Source of the DNA: Coemansia sp. RSA 922
Taxonomy: Eukaryota > Kickxellomycota > Kickxellomycetes > Kickxellales > Kickxellaceae
NCBI GenBank assembly: GCA_027577415.1
Contig: JANBQS010000373.1
Span: forward strand, 1 to 19,664
Length of the DNA stretch: 19,664 nt
Direction: 5' to 3'
Every line of letters starts with the position of its first letter. The stretch's first letter is position 1. The notes under the pieces are model-generated. The model did no database searches and was not told the origin of the DNA. It was given only the letters and a program-made list of their open reading frames with translations. This document shows, one piece after another, positions 7,154 through 14,405 of this stretch. The position numbers and the translations under genes were made by a program.

Positions 7154-8644
7154 ATGTCAACGCTTTTGCTGGACGCATACGATTCGTTTACATTCAACTT
7201 GTACCAGTATCTTAGAAAGGCTGGTGCTGACGTTCAGGTCTATCGCAATGACAAGATAACACTCGAGGAGGTTATTGCCCTGAACCCGCGCAACATCGTC
7301 TTGTCACCTGGGCCCGGTCATCCGCGCGAGGACCCTGGTATCTGTTACGAGGTTTTGGAGCACTTTCAGGGCAAGATCCCCATTCTCGGCGTTTGCCTGG
7401 GCCAGCAGATGATGTACGAGCACTACGGCGGCACTGTTGGCTTTGCCGGCGAGATCCAACACGGCAAGACCGGTCTCATCACTCACGATGCCCAAGGACT
7501 GTACTTGAACGTGGACCAGCAGTTCCCAGTCACGCGCTATCACTCTTTGGCCGGCGACCCTGACACCCTGCCTGACTGTCTTGAGGTGACTAGCTGGACG
7601 CCCAACGGCATAATCATGGGCGTACGCCACAAAACCTATGCTATTGAGGGCGTCCAGTACCACCCAGAGAGCATTTTGAGCGAGAACGGCCTGCAAATGT
7701 TTGCCAACTTTTTGTGCCTCACTGCTGGTACTTGGGAAGAAAACATCGGTGCACGCAGTCCCGATGGATTTGCCCACCACTATCCTGGCCGTCTGCCAGC
7801 AAACGACTGTGCTGTCAAGGGACAAGGTGAGGTAGACATTCTGACAAAGATCTTTAATCGTCGCCAGAAGGATGTCGCCGCACAAAAGGTTTTGCCAGGA
7901 AGATCACTAGCCGATTTGCAGCAGTTGTTGAGTCTGGGTTTGGCGCCTCCCCAGATTGACTTTGTCCAGCGGTTGCGCGAGCACCAAGGCAAGCTGGCCG
8001 TGTTGGCTGAGATCAAGCGCGCATCGCCTAGCAAGGGCGATATCAGTCCCACCGCCGTTGCCGCCGAGCACGCGCTATGCTATGCACAAGCCGGTGCGTC
8101 TGCCATCTCTGTGCTGACCGAGCCCACCTGGTTCAAGGGCAGCATCGACGACCTCCGCGACGTCCGCGGCGTCATTAGCACACTTCCGAATCGCCCGGCA
8201 GTCCTACGCAAGGAATTTGTATTTGACGTTTATCAGATCGCCGAGGCCCGACTCAATGGCGCAGACTCGGTCTTGCTCATCGTCAAGATGCTCAGCCTGG
8301 CTCAATTGCGCGCCCTACTGGCGTACTCTCGTCAGCTGGGAATGGAGCCACTGGTGGAGGTAAACAACGAGGAGGAGATGCAAGTCGCCTTGGAGGTTGG
8401 TGCCAAAGTCATTGGTGTCAATAACAGGAATCTGCGCACCTTTGACGTCGACATTAACAATACCAAGGACTTGGCTGGCGCCGTGCCCAGTGAGGTTATT
8501 TTGATCGCGCTTAGCGGCATTGTCGCACCTCAGGATGCCGCCATTTACGCCAACTCTGGTGTAAAGGCCGTGCTAGTTGGCGAAGCTCTGATGCGCGCCG
8601 ACGATAAGAAGGCATTTGTTGAGGGTCTACAGGACGCTGAATAA
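7154..8644 (+). CDS. TRP3: Bifunctional anthranilate synthase glutaminase / indole-3-glycerol-phosphate synthase, 496 aa
   Basis: This protein carries two steps of tryptophan synthesis. The N-terminal class I glutamine amidotransferase (about 1-190) has the nucleophile Cys81 in GVCLGQQ and the His170/Glu172 pair in VQYHPES. It would feed ammonia to anthranilate synthase component I, which is not in this window. After a linker, the indole-3-glycerol-phosphate synthase barrel (about 228-494) has EIKRASPSKG (286-295, catalytic Lys288), LRKEF (Lys353), VEVNNE (Glu402), GVNNRNLRTF and LVGEALMR. The stop directly follows this domain, so the phosphoribosylanthranilate isomerase domain found in the trifunctional TrpC of most filamentous fungi is absent. 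This is the yeast TRP3 layout (484 aa), not trifunctional trpC. The start ATG has the context CCAAATG. The gene converges on the PhoD-like gene. Confidence 0.96.
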   Translation: MSTLLLDAYDSFTFNLYQYLRKAGADVQVYRNDKITLEEVIALNPRNIVLSPGPGHPREDPGICYEVLEHFQGKIPILGVCLGQQMMYEHYGGTVGFAGEIQHGKTGLITHDAQGLYLNVDQQFPVTRYHSLAGDPDTLPDCLEVTSWTPNGIIMGVRHKTYAIEGVQYHPESILSENGLQMFANFLCLTAGTWEENIGARSPDGFAHHYPGRLPANDCAVKGQGEVDILTKIFNRRQKDVAAQKVLPGRSLADLQQLLSLGLAPPQIDFVQRLREHQGKLAVLAEIKRASPSKGDISPTAVAAEHALCYAQAGASAISVLTEPTWFKGSIDDLRDVRGVISTLPNRPAVLRKEFVFDVYQIAEARLNGADSVLLIVKMLSLAQLRALLAYSRQLGMEPLVEVNNEEEMQVALEVGAKVIGVNNRNLRTFDVDINNTKDLAGAVPSEVILIALSGIVAPQDAAIYANSGVKAVLVGEALMRADDKKAFVEGLQDAE

Positions 8645-8732
8645 GAGTATGTTTTTATTATTATTAAAACCATTATATTCATAAAAAGTCGCAATGTACT
8701 AAAAAAGCTGAGAAAAGAAGAAAGAAAAAAGT

Positions 8733-10571
8733 TTAAACGACGTTATTGCCGGGTGCCAGCGCAGAGATAGTAACAGGGTAAGCTTTTGTACCCTGGTTGT
8801 TTTCGTTCTGTACATGGATGTTGACAATCATGGAGTGGTTCTCCAAGTCCTCAACGTACGACGAAAAGTTACGCCTAGCCAGCATCTTAGTATTGTTGTT
8901 TGGAGGCGAACGACCATTAACGTCGAGCTCAAACAAGCGGTACATCTTTTCGTCCGTAAACCGATCCAGCTCATAAGTTTTAGCACCCGCATGGACCGCG
9001 CGGATAACCATATTAGGAGGTGGGATATTCATGATAGCTGACGAGATGATCTGCGGCATGAACCGGTAGTCCCGCTCAGGCGGCAGCGCCGGGTTCGCCG
9101 AGGCAAACCTACCCGCACCACAGCAGTGAACGTCACCAGCGACGAAGGTGACTCGGACATTACGCGTACGCGCAAACTCTTGCAGTCTGAGGATAAACAC
9201 CTTGCGCTCCTCCATGTGCACCGACGACGTCCAGTGATCGTTCATGTCGTCAGACAACTCGGGCTCGCCCCAAATGTTCACCAGGGACTTTTGCTTCGCG
9301 ATAAAACTCAGTTTGGTCAGTCCCATGCTCTTTATCCCCGACAAAGTCTTTTCAATGTACGTTAGGCGTGGGTACACAATTGGCACACCCAAAAATATCA
9401 CGAGATGACGCACAGACGGCGATAGTCCGTTGAGGCGCTCAAAGATCATGTCGTAGGTGCGTGGCTCGATGATCTGGTGCAGAGACCGCTCGTACCGCGT
9501 GTCAGGACCAAGCGCTGCAGTATATGGTCCAAAGTTTTTGAGCCATCCATACCCGCGGTTACCAAAGTATCCGTGCTGACGGGCCAAGTTCTGGTTCGTG
9601 TGGGCCTGGTACAACTTCCAGTACTTGAACGCATACTCTTTGAGCTGTACAAAGACACGAGAGTTTTGCAAATAGTCAGGGTACGACCCAATTCCGTCCC
9701 AGATATCGTGGTCATCGATAATGGTCGATATCGGGATGGTCGTCATAGAGTCGCCAAACTTGGTCATAAAGAAGCATTTGACGTAGTGCGTAAAGTAAAA
9801 GTCATCGGCAAATGCTGCCATTTCCGGTGTGAACGGTGCATCGCGCCTAGCGATCTTGTCCTTGATGGATAGCCAGGGCTTCCAAATGTCGGACTGCCAG
9901 ATCTTGTCCGAGTACAATTGGTCGCCGCCGCATACCTGCACGTGGAACGGCACGGTGCTATGCTTCTGCAGCAGGTCATCCCACACCACATTGTCTCCAC
10001 CCAATTTCTGCTTGTCCTCGTCAGACACCGACAGCGACCAGCCGTTGCAGGACCAGAAGCAGAAGCGCCACGGGGTGGTCTGAGCAGGGACAAAGAACTG
10101 GTAAGTAGGACCGGTATTGTTGACTCGGTACTCCACTTTCTTCTCCCGGTGCACATCAAGCAACACGTCAATGTCTATGCGGTAGAACACCGTCATCTTG
10201 TACGTGTCCAAGAGCACGGACGGAAACGGCAGCGACGGAGCAGTGCCGTCATTGAGCACAACCGTGGGCGGTGGGTATCCACGCGGCGCCATGACAAGAA
10301 CACTTCCGCGCCAAGTAGCTGCTTGCAGGTCGGTGTTGACAAACATGAGCGCTGGACCAATAATGCCGTCGGCGCGTCGACGCAAGTGGGGAAAGGGTTC
10401 GCCGGTCCTAGCGTCAAAGTTGCCCTCATATCGATCAGCGTTTGGCGGCACCGTCATATTCTGGCCCGGGTAGTATGCGGGTCCGCCTCGAGGTATACCG
10501 TTCTCGTCGTATTCTGTTGGGCGAATGCCGTCGTGCTCATTGTACTGCTGGTGCGACACTGGAAAGTCCAT
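8733..10571 (-). CDS. PhoD-like metallophosphatase, cytosolic, 612 aa
   Basis: This is a fungal PhoD-like phosphatase (calcineurin-like metal-dependent phosphoesterase fold). Metal-binding motifs are visible in order: GGDQLYSD (215-222), STIIDDHDIWDG (282-293) and FVAGDVHCCG (476-485). The region around HLVIFLGVPIVYP (389-401) adds a core strand. The N-terminal 200 residues form a separate beta-rich part with FRIDI- and WRFCFWSCNG-type segments, as in long fungal members. No signal peptide or membrane segment is seen, so it should act in the cytosol or on membranes from inside. The physiological substrate of this long fungal subfamily is not known to me; a phosphate ester or phospholipid is a guess from the family. 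The start ATG is at 10569-10571, behind a pyrimidine-rich leader on its own strand. Confidence 0.88.
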   Translation of the reverse strand: MDFPVSHQQYNEHDGIRPTEYDENGIPRGGPAYYPGQNMTVPPNADRYEGNFDARTGEPFPHLRRRADGIIGPALMFVNTDLQAATWRGSVLVMAPRGYPPPTVVLNDGTAPSLPFPSVLLDTYKMTVFYRIDIDVLLDVHREKKVEYRVNNTGPTYQFFVPAQTTPWRFCFWSCNGWSLSVSDEDKQKLGGDNVVWDDLLQKHSTVPFHVQVCGGDQLYSDKIWQSDIWKPWLSIKDKIARRDAPFTPEMAAFADDFYFTHYVKCFFMTKFGDSMTTIPISTIIDDHDIWDGIGSYPDYLQNSRVFVQLKEYAFKYWKLYQAHTNQNLARQHGYFGNRGYGWLKNFGPYTAALGPDTRYERSLHQIIEPRTYDMIFERLNGLSPSVRHLVIFLGVPIVYPRLTYIEKTLSGIKSMGLTKLSFIAKQKSLVNIWGEPELSDDMNDHWTSSVHMEERKVFILRLQEFARTRNVRVTFVAGDVHCCGAGRFASANPALPPERDYRFMPQIISSAIMNIPPPNMVIRAVHAGAKTYELDRFTDEKMYRLFELDVNGRSPPNNNTKMLARRNFSSYVEDLENHSMIVNIHVQNENNQGTKAYPVTISALAPGNNVV

Positions 10572-10652
10572 TCTGTCAAGGAGTAATTCGTGTTAAAGAT
10601 TGCGCTAAAAAGTGAGAGAGATAATCAATTGGAAAAAATAAAGGTAGAGAAA

Positions 10653-10680
10653 AAAGAAAGAAAGAAAGAAAGAAAGAAAA
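10653..10680. repeat. (GAAA)n microsatellite, polypyrimidine on the PhoD-like sense strand
   Basis: About seven GAAA units lie 80-110 bases upstream of the PhoD-like ATG. On the sense strand of that gene the tract reads (TTTC)n, so it sits where CT-rich core promoter or leader elements lie in fungi. Confidence 0.75.
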
Positions 10681-11584
10681 GGGGCACTCATGCCATGGAG
10701 GAGGGGTCCTCATGCAAACGACACATACGTCAGTGGCAAAAGTCCTCAGGCGAGCGGAAGTCCTTGTTTTCTTCCCTTTGAAATACCCGTCCAACTTGGT
10801 TTTCTCTTTGACAAAATCAAGCTCATCAATGGCCCTTTGCAATATCCGTTCAAAGATCTGGCAATGGCTACTTTCGCGCTCTTTGGGAAACATCAAGCTG
10901 GCCGAGGACAAATAGTAGCCTTCTTTCTACGCTTCCAGCAAAGTCCGATTTGGAGGTGTTTCCAATCAGCTGAGCTTTGACTGAGCTTTGATGCTAATTA
11001 TAGATAATCAGTTGGTCTTTGAAGCAAGGGCGTTTGATCGCGATTCTGCTGGATATGCAAGACGTAGTGGCGGATGGCCGAGGCCACACCTGAACAAAAG
11101 CCCAATTCATTAGGATACCTACTTTGAAGCTTTTTTTGGAGTGTGCCAAGAAGATTGTAGAGCAGCTGGATACATGTGGGCGAATGCTGCAAACAGGTAT
11201 CGTGCTCTGTATCTAAAATTAGATTTAGAATATTCTCTACCTAAAAAGCGAAAAAAAGGAAACCACTTCACCCCAGTTGTTGAGAGAAGAGGGGGGGGGG
11301 CGAGTAAATCGAAAAGAGTATTCTACGCGTGCTGGCACACATCATTTCGCGGTCAGATGTAGTAGTCTAGAACAATTAACTGCAGGTTCAGTCTATTGTT
11401 GGGAGTGAGCGATATTTATAAACTAAAATGGACGATTCCAAGCAAACTTGGCCAATGATGAAGAGCGCCAAGAAAACATAAATAGCTACATGGACATACA
11501 AAAGGCTTTCGTCGTTCTCTGGAAATGACGCTCATGGTTGTCGATTAGAGCCAAAAAGCACCAAGATTGCGCCAAAAATCGAGA

Positions 11585-11590
11585 TATAAA
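11585..11590 (+). promoter_or_regulatory. TATA box of the first GPI-type gene
   Basis: GAGATATAAAAGCAGG contains a consensus TATAAA 127 bases upstream of the ATG at 11717. The other two genes of the cluster also have a TATA box about 100-150 bases upstream. Confidence 0.6.
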
Positions 11591-11716
11591 AGCAGGACAA
11601 TTGGCAACGAAATATCTGGAAAGTTGCTATTCATCAGCTACATTGACTTTATCGCGCTTCTACGCTACTACAACCAAGTAATCCAAGTAATCCAAGTAAT
11701 CTTATTAATCCTGAAT

Positions 11717-12202
11717 ATGCTGTTCATCAGGTCTCTTCCTATTGTGGCTGTTGCCGCTCTGGCCACAGTTGCCTTTGCTGACGACGATGACTCGACGACC
11801 AGCTCCGTCGTTGGCTTAACTTCCTCCACGAGCACCTCGCTCACGAGCACCACGAGCACTTCGCCTACGAGCAACACTTCTACTGATGATGACTCGGACG
11901 ACGAAGACGACTCTTCAAACACCACCAGGTCAACCACCAGCACCACCTCCACTGATGACGACTCGGATGATGACGATGACAGTTCAAACACTACCAGATC
12001 TACCACGAGCACCACCTCTACCGATGATGACTCGGACGACGATGACGACTCCTCCAACACTGGGTCAAACACCCGCTCCCGCTCCAGAACTACAGACTCT
12101 ACTGAGTCATCCAACACCAGAACTGATAATGGTGCAGGCAGGGTTTCTGGATCCCTTGCTGCGGTTGCCGCTGCAGCTGCCGCCATCGTCGCTCTCTTCT
12201 AA
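11717..12202 (+). CDS. Secreted Ser/Thr/Asp-rich protein with repeats and GPI-type tail, 161 aa (cluster gene 1)
   Basis: The N terminus (MLFIRSLPIVAVAALATVAFA) is a signal peptide with probable cleavage before DDDDS. The middle has no cysteine and is made of Ser/Thr, then three tandem 23-residue units, each with an acidic core (TDDDSDDDDDSSN) followed by TTRSTTSTT. The third unit is partial. Each core is followed by N-T-T or N-T-G, giving N-glycosylation sequons in the first two. The C terminus is GAGRVSGSLAAVAAAAAAIVALF after DN, a GPI-anchor-type signal. The alternate-strand and third-frame readings are shadows. The frame is open upstream to a TTG, but the ATG at 11717 gives the signal peptide. 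Role unknown: likely a cell-wall or plasma-membrane surface protein with a negatively charged, probably phosphorylated or O-mannosylated, stalk. Confidence 0.8.
   Translation: MLFIRSLPIVAVAALATVAFADDDDSTTSSVVGLTSSTSTSLTSTTSTSPTSNTSTDDDSDDEDDSSNTTRSTTSTTSTDDDSDDDDDSSNTTRSTTSTTSTDDDSDDDDDSSNTGSNTRSRSRTTDSTESSNTRTDNGAGRVSGSLAAVAAAAAAIVALF
11879..12064 (+). repeat. Three tandem 69-bp units coding the acidic 23-aa repeat
   Basis: Units start at 11879, 11948 and 12017, exactly 69 bases apart; the last is cut short at about 12064. The first and second translated units differ by a single residue (Glu for Asp), while DNA differs at several silent positions. That pattern suggests duplication followed by selection on the protein. 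Confidence 0.85.
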
Positions 12203-12597
12203 TTGCCGTCTTCTATAGCTTCTGTAAATCCCCTTTTACTTGTTGACACAGGGATTTGTCTAATCACAACACGTACTCATTTCCACTTACCTGCCCGATA
12301 GAGATGCGAGGATTTGCAATTTGCAATTCGCTCTTTGCTCCATGTTTGTGAGACAATTTCTTTTTCGCCAGAAAGGCGGACATTTTATGAGCGACTCTGT
12401 TGTGATAAACACGTGGATGGACTAGCCAGACACCGAGGGAAATACTGTAGGACACCAAAAAAGCTAGATAGGCGTCGATCGCTACATGCAAGCACACCTT
12501 TTCATCTCTTTGCAAGCTACAAAGTCCAACGGTCCGCAAAACCCTCCTTTGGCCAGAAAGACAGGTCAGACCACTAGCCCCCTCTCTTGCTCCTCTC
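12203..12597. other. Intergenic region between GPI-type genes 1 and 2
   Basis: About 400 bases with no supported gene. Opposing open frames near 12264-12577 have no recognisable content. It should hold the terminator of gene 1 and the upstream elements of gene 2. Confidence 0.45.
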
Positions 12598-12605
12598 TAT
12601 ATAAA
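12598..12605 (+). promoter_or_regulatory. TATA box of the second GPI-type gene
   Basis: CTCTATATAAAGACAG carries TATATAAA, about 97 bases upstream of the ATG at 12702. A pyrimidine-rich leader (12655-12700) follows, ending in CACAATG. Confidence 0.65.
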
Positions 12606-12701
12606 GACAGAAGCTCTTCCCGCGGCATTATTAGCGGGTTTCTTCAAGTCACTTTTTGATCTTTTTTTCTCACTTCCTTTCGCCCTATTCTTTTTTTCAC
12701 A

Positions 12702-13013
12702 ATGCAGTTCACCAAGTCCGTCGCTATCTCCGCCCTTGTTGCCGTCGTCGCCGCACAGAACATTGGCGATGCTCAATCCATCTCCAACTCGGGCTCGTCC
12801 AACGGCGTTCAGTCCTCCAAGCCCAACGGTGGCTCGTCCTCGGTCGTCCCCACTGGCAGCGACTCTGCCAAGGCTCCCCCAGCAAAGTCGGTCTCCGGCT
12901 CCGACTCTGACTCCGACTCTGAGTCTGGCTCTGACACCAGCAAGACCAACGGTGCTGCCCGTGTCGTTGGCTCCATTGCCGCCGTCGCCGCCGTCGCTGC
13001 TGCCTTCTTCTAG
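12702..13013 (+). CDS. Small secreted Ser-rich protein with SD repeat and GPI-type tail, 103 aa (cluster gene 2)
   Basis: A signal peptide (MQFTKSVAISALVAVVAA) is followed by QNIGDAQS, a Ser/Gly/Asn-rich middle, a short Ser-Asp run (SGSDSDSDSESGSD) and the tail SKTNGAARVVGSIAAVAAVA ending in AFF. The MQF[ST]K start and the SKTNGAA-x-x-VGS tail are shared with gene 3, so the two are close paralogues. The NGA is a suitable GPI attachment site. Codons are strongly biased to C-ending forms, and a TATA box plus CT-rich leader precede it, both signs of high expression. There are no cysteines or enzyme motifs. I infer an abundant, acidic surface or wall protein; nothing indicates a specific partner. 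Confidence 0.82.
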   Translation: MQFTKSVAISALVAVVAAQNIGDAQSISNSGSSNGVQSSKPNGGSSSVVPTGSDSAKAPPAKSVSGSDSDSDSESGSDTSKTNGAARVVGSIAAVAAVAAAFF

Positions 13014-13526
13014 ATGCCATGCTTGGTACATCTTCCACCAATCAGCTAATAAAAGAATAAACACATCCTTCTTTCTGCGCTTGCCGAAACAATAACATGT
13101 CTTTTAGTGTGAGCGCTTGCCGATCTCCAACAAACAGGCACGAGCTAAGCATGCGTGGATCTGCAGACACCCACTGGGACTGCTCAGCCCATTGGAGCGG
13201 AGATGACAACAATGCGCTCACTTGCACATCCCCCCCCCGTTTTCCGCATGCGCAGGTGGAGGAAAAGGCCCAATATCATCTATGCGGCCATTGCGTTTGT
13301 AGGCGCGTCACAACTTGCGTATGCACGTATGATGAAATGAAAACATTTACAGACCGCGTCGTCTCACTGTGAAATGGAGTGGGGTTGGTGCTGAGATCTT
13401 GAAAACCCAACAGCTTCGCTTGATGCTGTTGGATCGGCCGCATAGAGCCCAAGTTCAGCCCGGTTCCACGCACACTATACGGACATGCTTCTCTTGGCAG
13501 TCCGTCAGACACTCTTACTTTGGGGG
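13014..13526. other. Intergenic region between GPI-type genes 2 and 3
   Basis: About 510 bases with no supported gene. It carries AATAAA downstream of gene 2 (near 13054), a C9 run (13230-13238) and an open frame at 13097-13372 with scattered cysteines but no promoter or motif. The TATA box at its right end belongs to gene 3. Confidence 0.45.
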
Positions 13527-13533
13527 TATATAA
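13527..13533 (+). promoter_or_regulatory. TATA box of the third GPI-type gene
   Basis: TTTGGGGGTATATAAGAAG holds TATATAA about 145 bases upstream of the ATG. It is followed by a long CT-rich stretch (about 13570-13670), the usual leader of strongly expressed fungal genes. Confidence 0.65.
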
Positions 13534-13676
13534 GAAGAAGCGCAAACTCTCTCTAAAACTCGTCTGCCCTTACAGATTCTTTTTATCTTTTTTTTTTTCC
13601 TTGTCCCTTACTCGCACTAATTTTTCTCCACCTTCTCTCTCCCTGTAATATTCCTTTTTACGCACACACCTTGACA

Positions 13677-14144
13677 ATGCAGTTCTCCAAGACCCTCGCT
13701 TTCCTTGCTCTGGCCGTTGTTGCCGTCTCTGCTCAGGAGATTGACTCGCCCATCTCCATCTCTGGCGAAGGCTCGTCGACCAGCGGCTCCTCCAGCGGTG
13801 TGTCGACCAGCGGCTCGTCGTCTGGTTCTTCTTCCGGCAGCGGCTCTTTGTCTGGCTCCTCGGTGCCTCCCTCGAACAGCCCATCCTCCAGCCCCACCTC
13901 CAGCGGTGTCGTTTCCTCCCCTACCGCTGGCCCCAGCTCCACTAAGCCCACCTCTAGCAAGACTCACACCGGCTCTGACAGTAAGGACACTACGGTGCCC
14001 AAGTCTGACTCTGACTCTGACTCCGACGACGACTCTGGTTCCGAGTCCGACTCGACCAGCGACTCGTCGTCGAAGACCAACGGTGCTGCCCAGATCGTTG
14101 GCTCGTTGGCCGCTGTTGCCCTTGCCGCTGTTGCCTTCTTCTAA
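13677..14144 (+). CDS. Secreted Ser/Pro-rich protein with SD repeats and GPI-type tail, 155 aa (cluster gene 3)
   Basis: A signal peptide (MQFSKTLAFLALAVVAVSA) is followed by QEIDSPIS. The middle has SGSSSG-type runs, a Ser/Pro/Thr stretch (about 63-100) and then a Ser-Asp run (KSDSDSDSDDDSGSESD) coded by repeated GACTCT hexamers (about 14003-14040). The tail SKTNGAAQIVGSLAAVALAA ending in AFF matches gene 2 almost residue for residue. The frame opens two codons earlier at a TTG; the ATG at 13677 is used, in context GACAATG. The protein has no cysteine. Serines before Asp or Glu are good casein-kinase-2-type sites, so the stalk may be heavily phosphorylated; this is an inference from composition. 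The cluster order and shared ends suggest tandem duplication with change of the middle. Confidence 0.82.
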   Translation: MQFSKTLAFLALAVVAVSAQEIDSPISISGEGSSTSGSSSGVSTSGSSSGSSSGSGSLSGSSVPPSNSPSSSPTSSGVVSSPTAGPSSTKPTSSKTHTGSDSKDTTVPKSDSDSDSDDDSGSESDSTSDSSSKTNGAAQIVGSLAAVALAAVAFF

Positions 14145-14405
14145 GCGATGCCGATTTAGCGCTTTGCTTTATGAATTTATGCGGATAACAAAGAAAAATA
14201 AATATATTCTCATTCTATTCTCATTTGTACTGAATATGTTGTGACGCTGATATATATATTAGACACGAAGAATCATTAAGTACCAACAACATCTTGCACT
14301 TTTAACATGATAGCAACTACTCGCCATTTAAATATACTCAGCTAGTCCTTGACCTATATCCCCTTGCCGCGAATATGCTTACTGGTACCATGCGTTCCAA
14401 ATTGC
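14145..14405. other. Convergent 3' intergenic region
   Basis: This AT-rich stretch lies between the stop of GPI-type gene 3 and that of the BuGZ-like gene. AATAAATA near 14197-14204 could serve as the plus-strand polyadenylation signal, and AAATATACTC on the left of the zinc-finger stop is AT-rich in the same way. No gene is seen. Confidence 0.45.

Larger units (their letters stand above)
10572..11716. other. Large intergenic region between PhoD-like and first GPI-type gene
   Basis: About 1.1 kb carries no gene I can support; the short open frames on both strands have no motifs, and none is preceded by a convincing promoter. It holds the (GAAA)n repeat near 10653-10680, a tandem repeat TGAGCTTTGA near 10971-10990, a G10 run (11291-11300), TATTTATAAA near 11411-11421, a CCAAT box near 11450, and the TATA box at 11585-11590. 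Confidence 0.5.

Noticed and set aside
7304..7885. 193-codon minus-strand frame inside the TRP3-like gene
   Set aside because: It is antisense to well-conserved amidotransferase sequence and has no motif of its own.
9918..10586. 222-codon plus-strand frame
   Set aside because: It is antisense to the PhoD-like gene, whose metal-binding motifs and codon use settle the coding strand.
10990..11250. Search for tRNA or other small RNA genes in the large spacer
   Set aside because: No B-box (GGTTCGANNCC) and no cloverleaf-like pairing was found by eye here or in the other spacers.
11668..12186. 172-codon minus-strand frame rich in Ser, Glu and Val
   Set aside because: It is the reverse reading of the acidic repeats of GPI-type gene 1; repeats of GAC and TCG stay open on both strands.
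13097..13372. 91-codon plus-strand frame with nine or so cysteines after GPI-type gene 2
   Set aside because: There is no TATA box, no signal peptide and no cysteine pattern I recognise; it holds the C9 run. It is treated as chance.
12702..14144. Ser-Asp runs as evidence of a bacterial SD adhesin or dentin-type protein
   Set aside because: Only the composition is similar; no folded domain of either family is present. Simple Ser-Asp runs arise easily from slippage of GACTCT.
13705..14244. 179-codon plus-strand frame rich in Pro and Leu
   Set aside because: It overlaps GPI-type gene 3 in another frame and lacks an independent promoter.
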